17,140 bases of DNA, from contig JAHWJF010000012.1 in the NCBI GenBank assembly GCA_019348515.1, positions 1 to 17,140 on the forward strand, given 5' to 3'. Source of the stretch: Chloroflexota bacterium (GTDB taxonomy: Bacteria; Chloroflexota; Chloroflexia; Thermomicrobiales; UBA6265). Positions 14,567-17,140 of the stretch are shown in pieces. The position numbers and the translations under genes are program-made. Position 1 is the first letter of the stretch, and every line of letters begins with the position of its first letter. Under the pieces are notes generated by a model, which ran no database searches, was not told the DNA's origin, and saw only the letters and a program-made list of their open reading frames with translations.

Positions 14567-15589
14567 CCTTCATATTTCCGACGGGAGCCTCTCTCGTTCG
14601 TCCGTGCGGAGCGGATCATCAGCCTCTTTGGAACAGAAGCCGATGTCGCGGAAGCGGACACGACCTATCTGCAGATCGTTGCGGCCACGAGCGTCGCCCT
14701 GTTTCTATCGTTTGTCTGTGGCGCCGTTCTCCGCGGCGCAGGCGATAGCCGCACGCCGCTGGCGGCGGCGGTGATTGCGAATATTGTCAATATCGTCGTC
14801 GCATACACGCTGATTTTCGGCAACTTCGGCTTGCCTGCCCTCGGTGTCGCCGGTAGCGCTTTTGGTGCCGCCGCGGGCTGGGGACTCGGCGCGGCGTTCA
14901 TGCTGACGGTGATGGCGCGCGGCAACAAGGCGGTCTCGCTACAAGGGGTCTGGGGTTGGCGGCCTCAGATCGCAACGGGGCGGCAGATCTTGTCGCTTGG
15001 AGCGCCGGCTCGGGTGGAGCAGATGCTTTCCTCCGGCGCGTTCATGGTTTTGCTCGCGGTCGTCGCCTTGATCGGGACGCCAGCGCTGGGCGCGCAACAG
15101 ATCGCGTTCACCGCGCTTTCGACGGCGTTCCTGCCCGGAATCGCTTTCTCCATCACCGCCACTGCCCTCGTAGGCCAAAGCATCGGCGCACGGCTTCCCA
15201 GCCACGCGCGACAAGCCTGGGTCATTTCCCTGCGCTGGGCGATCGCCTGGCTAGGAATTGGCGGAGTGCTGGTCTACATCTTCAGCGAACGGCTCATGCG
15301 GGTCTTCTCATCCGATCCCGAAGTCATCCATTCGGGGGTCAGCGCCCTGCATTCCCTCAGCTTTGTACTGCCGTTCTGTGCAGTGTGGTTCGTCAGCAGC
15401 GGCTGCCTGCGAGGCAGCGGCGACACGCGAACGCCACTCATCATAGGCGCCTCGACCATGTGGCTCTCGGTTCTTCTCGCCTGGATCGGCGTGCGCTGGT
15501 TCGATGCTGGCATGGGATGGGTCTGGTCCGGATTTGAGGTGACGTCGGCCCCAGCGTCGCTTCTGATGTGGTGGATTTTCCGGCAGTGA
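14567..15589 (+). pseudogene. MATE-family multidrug/metabolite transporter, N-terminally truncated
   Basis: The frame is open from just after a TGA at 14564-14566 and encodes about 340 residues of a MATE antiporter, but the first 100 or so residues are missing. The readable part begins near the end of the third helix (AERIISLFGTEADVAEADTTY), passes CGAVLRGAGDSRTPL at the end of the first-half bundle, and ends with the equivalent second-half motif CLRGSGDTRTPL and the last helices. The first start codon in frame is GTG 14771, in the middle of a membrane helix and without a ribosome site, so a working product is unlikely. Only about 90 bases separate the gene remnant from the divergent small membrane protein, and they hold no MATE sequence in any frame. 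Confidence 0.75.
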
Positions 15590-15661
15590 ATTAGCGACTG
15601 CGAACGAGGTCGCCGCGATCTTCCCGGATCGAGTTCAGCTCTCGGACACTGATGTTGTTCT

Positions 15662-16435
15662 TTACCACCAACCATACGGGACATTTCGCCTCGGGCTGAG
15701 AGGCGGGTAGCAACCTTGATCCGCCAGCCGGTTGATCCGGCGCAGCAGCGCCTCGATCTCTCCACCGTCAATGACGTTCGACAGGGTGTCGCGTAATTCC
15801 TCACGCCGGTCCCGCAGACTTATCAGCTCTCGCATCAGAGGCGGTGAGATGGGCTCTCCGACGAACTGCCAAAGGACGGTTCGGAGCTTGGGCTCGCGAT
15901 TGAACGTCAGGCCGTGATCGATGCCCCACACTTTGCCGGTAACGTCACGCAGGCAGTGGCTGATCTTGCGGTCGGCGTTGTTGACAATGTGGTCGAACAG
16001 CACCATCCGCTCAATCGCCGGGTCACGGCTGCTCCAGAAATCGTGAAGATCGGCGCGGCCGCTTTCCGGTTGCACATAGAGCTGAACGCTACCGATGCCA
16101 TGGGGCCCATCTCGGACAACCGTCGCTGGCACCACATCCCAGCCCGCCCATCGGCTGAACAGATAAGCAGCAAGCTCCCGCAAGTAGAGGGTGCCGTCTG
16201 GAAAGTCGTACAGCGGAGCTTCACCCGCCTGGGGCTTATAGATGGCAAGTCGAGTTCGACCGTCTGGCGTTTCCAGCGCGACCGCAAAGGTGTAGTTTGA
16301 TCCCCAGGGAACGAGGCGCGAGGCGGTGAAATCCGCATCGCGCAGCAGATCGAGAGCATCTTCTTCGGATAAGGGGGCCGGGGTTTCCTCGGCGCCACCG
16401 GCATCATCTCGCAATTCGAGAAATAGATCGGGCAT
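15662..16435 (-). CDS. SCO1664-family protein (PI3/4-kinase / HipA-like kinase fold)
   Basis: A 257-residue cytosolic protein. AIYKP (about 64-68; K67 could be the nucleotide-binding lysine), then LYDFPDGTLYLRELAAYLFS and VPATVVRDGPHGIGSVQLYV, are signatures of the SCO1664 family known mainly from Actinobacteria. FDHIVNNADRKISH (about 147-160) resembles a catalytic loop, and GIDHG (172-176) a DFG-like metal loop, of PI3/4-kinase and HipA-type folds. The substrate is unknown. The ATG at 16435 is taken; a TTG at 16453 would add six residues. The neighbour on the same strand is a YyaL-like gene, about 200 bases upstream; that gap (16454-16648) shows no tRNA or clear promoter. Confidence 0.82.
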   Translation of the reverse strand: MPDLFLELRDDAGGAEETPAPLSEEDALDLLRDADFTASRLVPWGSNYTFAVALETPDGRTRLAIYKPQAGEAPLYDFPDGTLYLRELAAYLFSRWAGWDVVPATVVRDGPHGIGSVQLYVQPESGRADLHDFWSSRDPAIERMVLFDHIVNNADRKISHCLRDVTGKVWGIDHGLTFNREPKLRTVLWQFVGEPISPPLMRELISLRDRREELRDTLSNVIDGGEIEALLRRINRLADQGCYPPLSPRRNVPYGWW

Positions 16436-16648
16436 CTTTGATTCCGAACTCAACCACTCGTCAATGGGCTGGCGCTGTCGGCAATTCTACTTCCCTCCCG
16501 GACCTGGTCAGGACTTGCCGGTCGCTGGTTCGAGGACGCTTGACTCGTGCGCTAAACCACCGTCGAGACGGCTTAGGGGTGAACAGAGCCATCGGCAGCC
16601 GAGCCCTTGCTTCAGAGATTTTGACCACCTGAGCCGTGTTCCCCCGGA

Positions 16649-17140
16649 CTAGAAATCTCGCCAGCTGATGCCCGTCCCCTCGGTGATCTGGGTTACCAGG
16701 GCCTCTGGATCATGCACTGGGGGCAGACACGCGAAATGCTCACAGACATAGGCGGTTGCCTGTCCATCTCGTACCGGACGCTCCCGCAAGAACGGCAATT
16801 GGTCAGTCATATCGGCCTGACTCTCGTCGACGTACCCGACGATCAGATTCGGTTCGAATCGATCGTAAAGCGCGTCGTGGAGTGCCCGCAGGTCCGAATT
16901 CTCCCGATCACCGGCGAGCGCAACCTCCTTGACGGGTCCGAGATAAAAATCCACCGCGCTCAGATATCGACCGGCGGCAATTGGGTGCTCCCGCATAGTG
17001 CTCACCATCGCCCGCAGCAACTCGCTCGCCCGGTCCGAATAGTTCTCGGTACCTGTCATCGCACCAAGCCTGAGGAGCACGTCCGCCGCCACCGCGTTTC
17101 CCGAGGGAGTCGCGCCGTCATGGAGATCCCTCGGCCGGGC
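16649..17140 (-). CDS. YyaL/DUF255 thioredoxin-domain protein, C-terminal part (5' end cut by window edge)
   Basis: The frame is open to the right edge, giving 163 residues of a protein whose full family length is about 650-700. HDGATPSGNAVAADVLLRLG near the visible start is the conserved helix motif of the alpha/alpha-toroid (six-hairpin-like) domain, and TAYVCEHFACLPPVHDPEAL near the end is the family's C-terminal Cys-containing signature. The N-terminal thioredoxin-like domain is outside the window. The molecular function is unsettled; a glycan-binding or N-acylglucosamine-epimerase-like fold is known for the helical part. The ATG-like internal GTG at 17092 is not the real start because the motif continues upstream of it. 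Confidence 0.87.
   Translation of the reverse strand, partial: ARPRDLHDGATPSGNAVAADVLLRLGAMTGTENYSDRASELLRAMVSTMREHPIAAGRYLSAVDFYLGPVKEVALAGDRENSDLRALHDALYDRFEPNLIVGYVDESQADMTDQLPFLRERPVRDGQATAYVCEHFACLPPVHDPEALVTQITEGTGISWRDF

Noticed and set aside
15590..15661. Possible 25-codon minus-strand peptide downstream of the SCO1664-family gene
   Set aside because: GTG start overlaps the previous stop region but there is no ribosome site and no family resemblance.
16454..16648. Possible tRNA (GGTTCGAG resembling a T-loop)
   Set aside because: The flanking bases do not form a T-arm stem and no acceptor or anticodon arm could be paired.

Overview
High-GC bacterial DNA that most resembles a Chloroflexota genome, probably Thermomicrobia-like. 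This is an inference from family content and style, not a database match. The supporting signs are Thr/Pro-rich extracytoplasmic linkers on cell-wall enzymes, a SCO1664-family kinase-like protein next to a YyaL/DUF255 protein, a Ppx-CHAD arrangement, and a sugar-binding protein with an ordinary signal peptide rather than a lipobox. No rRNA, tRNA, CRISPR array, IS element or phage gene was seen.

Layout. (1) 1-548, minus: a Crp/Fnr-type regulator cut by the window edge, with a good promoter at 635-663. (2) 755-4130, minus: a unit of Ppx/GppA phosphatase with a C-terminal half CHAD domain, a second ORF with the other half of CHAD, and an M20 metallopeptidase, joined by two ATGA overlaps. It concerns polyphosphate/(p)ppGpp metabolism plus an amidohydrolase of unknown substrate. 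(3) 4266-4538, plus: a small coiled-coil protein. (4) 4529-8465, minus: two paralogous membrane-anchored N-acetylmuramoyl-L-alanine amidases and a CapA-family protein, apparently an envelope unit. (5) 8652-13348, plus: a polyol/sugar ABC operon with promoter, periplasmic binding protein, MalF-type permease, MalG-type permease interrupted by an in-frame TAA, and a zinc-dependent alcohol dehydrogenase. The binding protein resembles the sorbitol/mannitol SmoE/MtlE group, so the likely job is polyol uptake and oxidation; no ATPase is encoded here. (6) 13370-14478, minus: a small membrane protein and a TauE/SafE permease. (7) 14567-15589, plus: a MATE transporter lacking its N-terminal part. (8) 15662-17140, minus: the SCO1664-family protein and the C-terminal end of a YyaL-like protein.

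The points most worth a second look are the single CHAD domain split over two ORFs by a -1 overlap, the permease broken exactly inside its EAA loop with an ATG directly after the stop, two strong tandem hairpins between the binding-protein and permease genes, the shared DVNGDG insertion in both amidases, and the PstS-like segment before the CapA domain. I see no clear evidence of a wholly new defence or mobile system.
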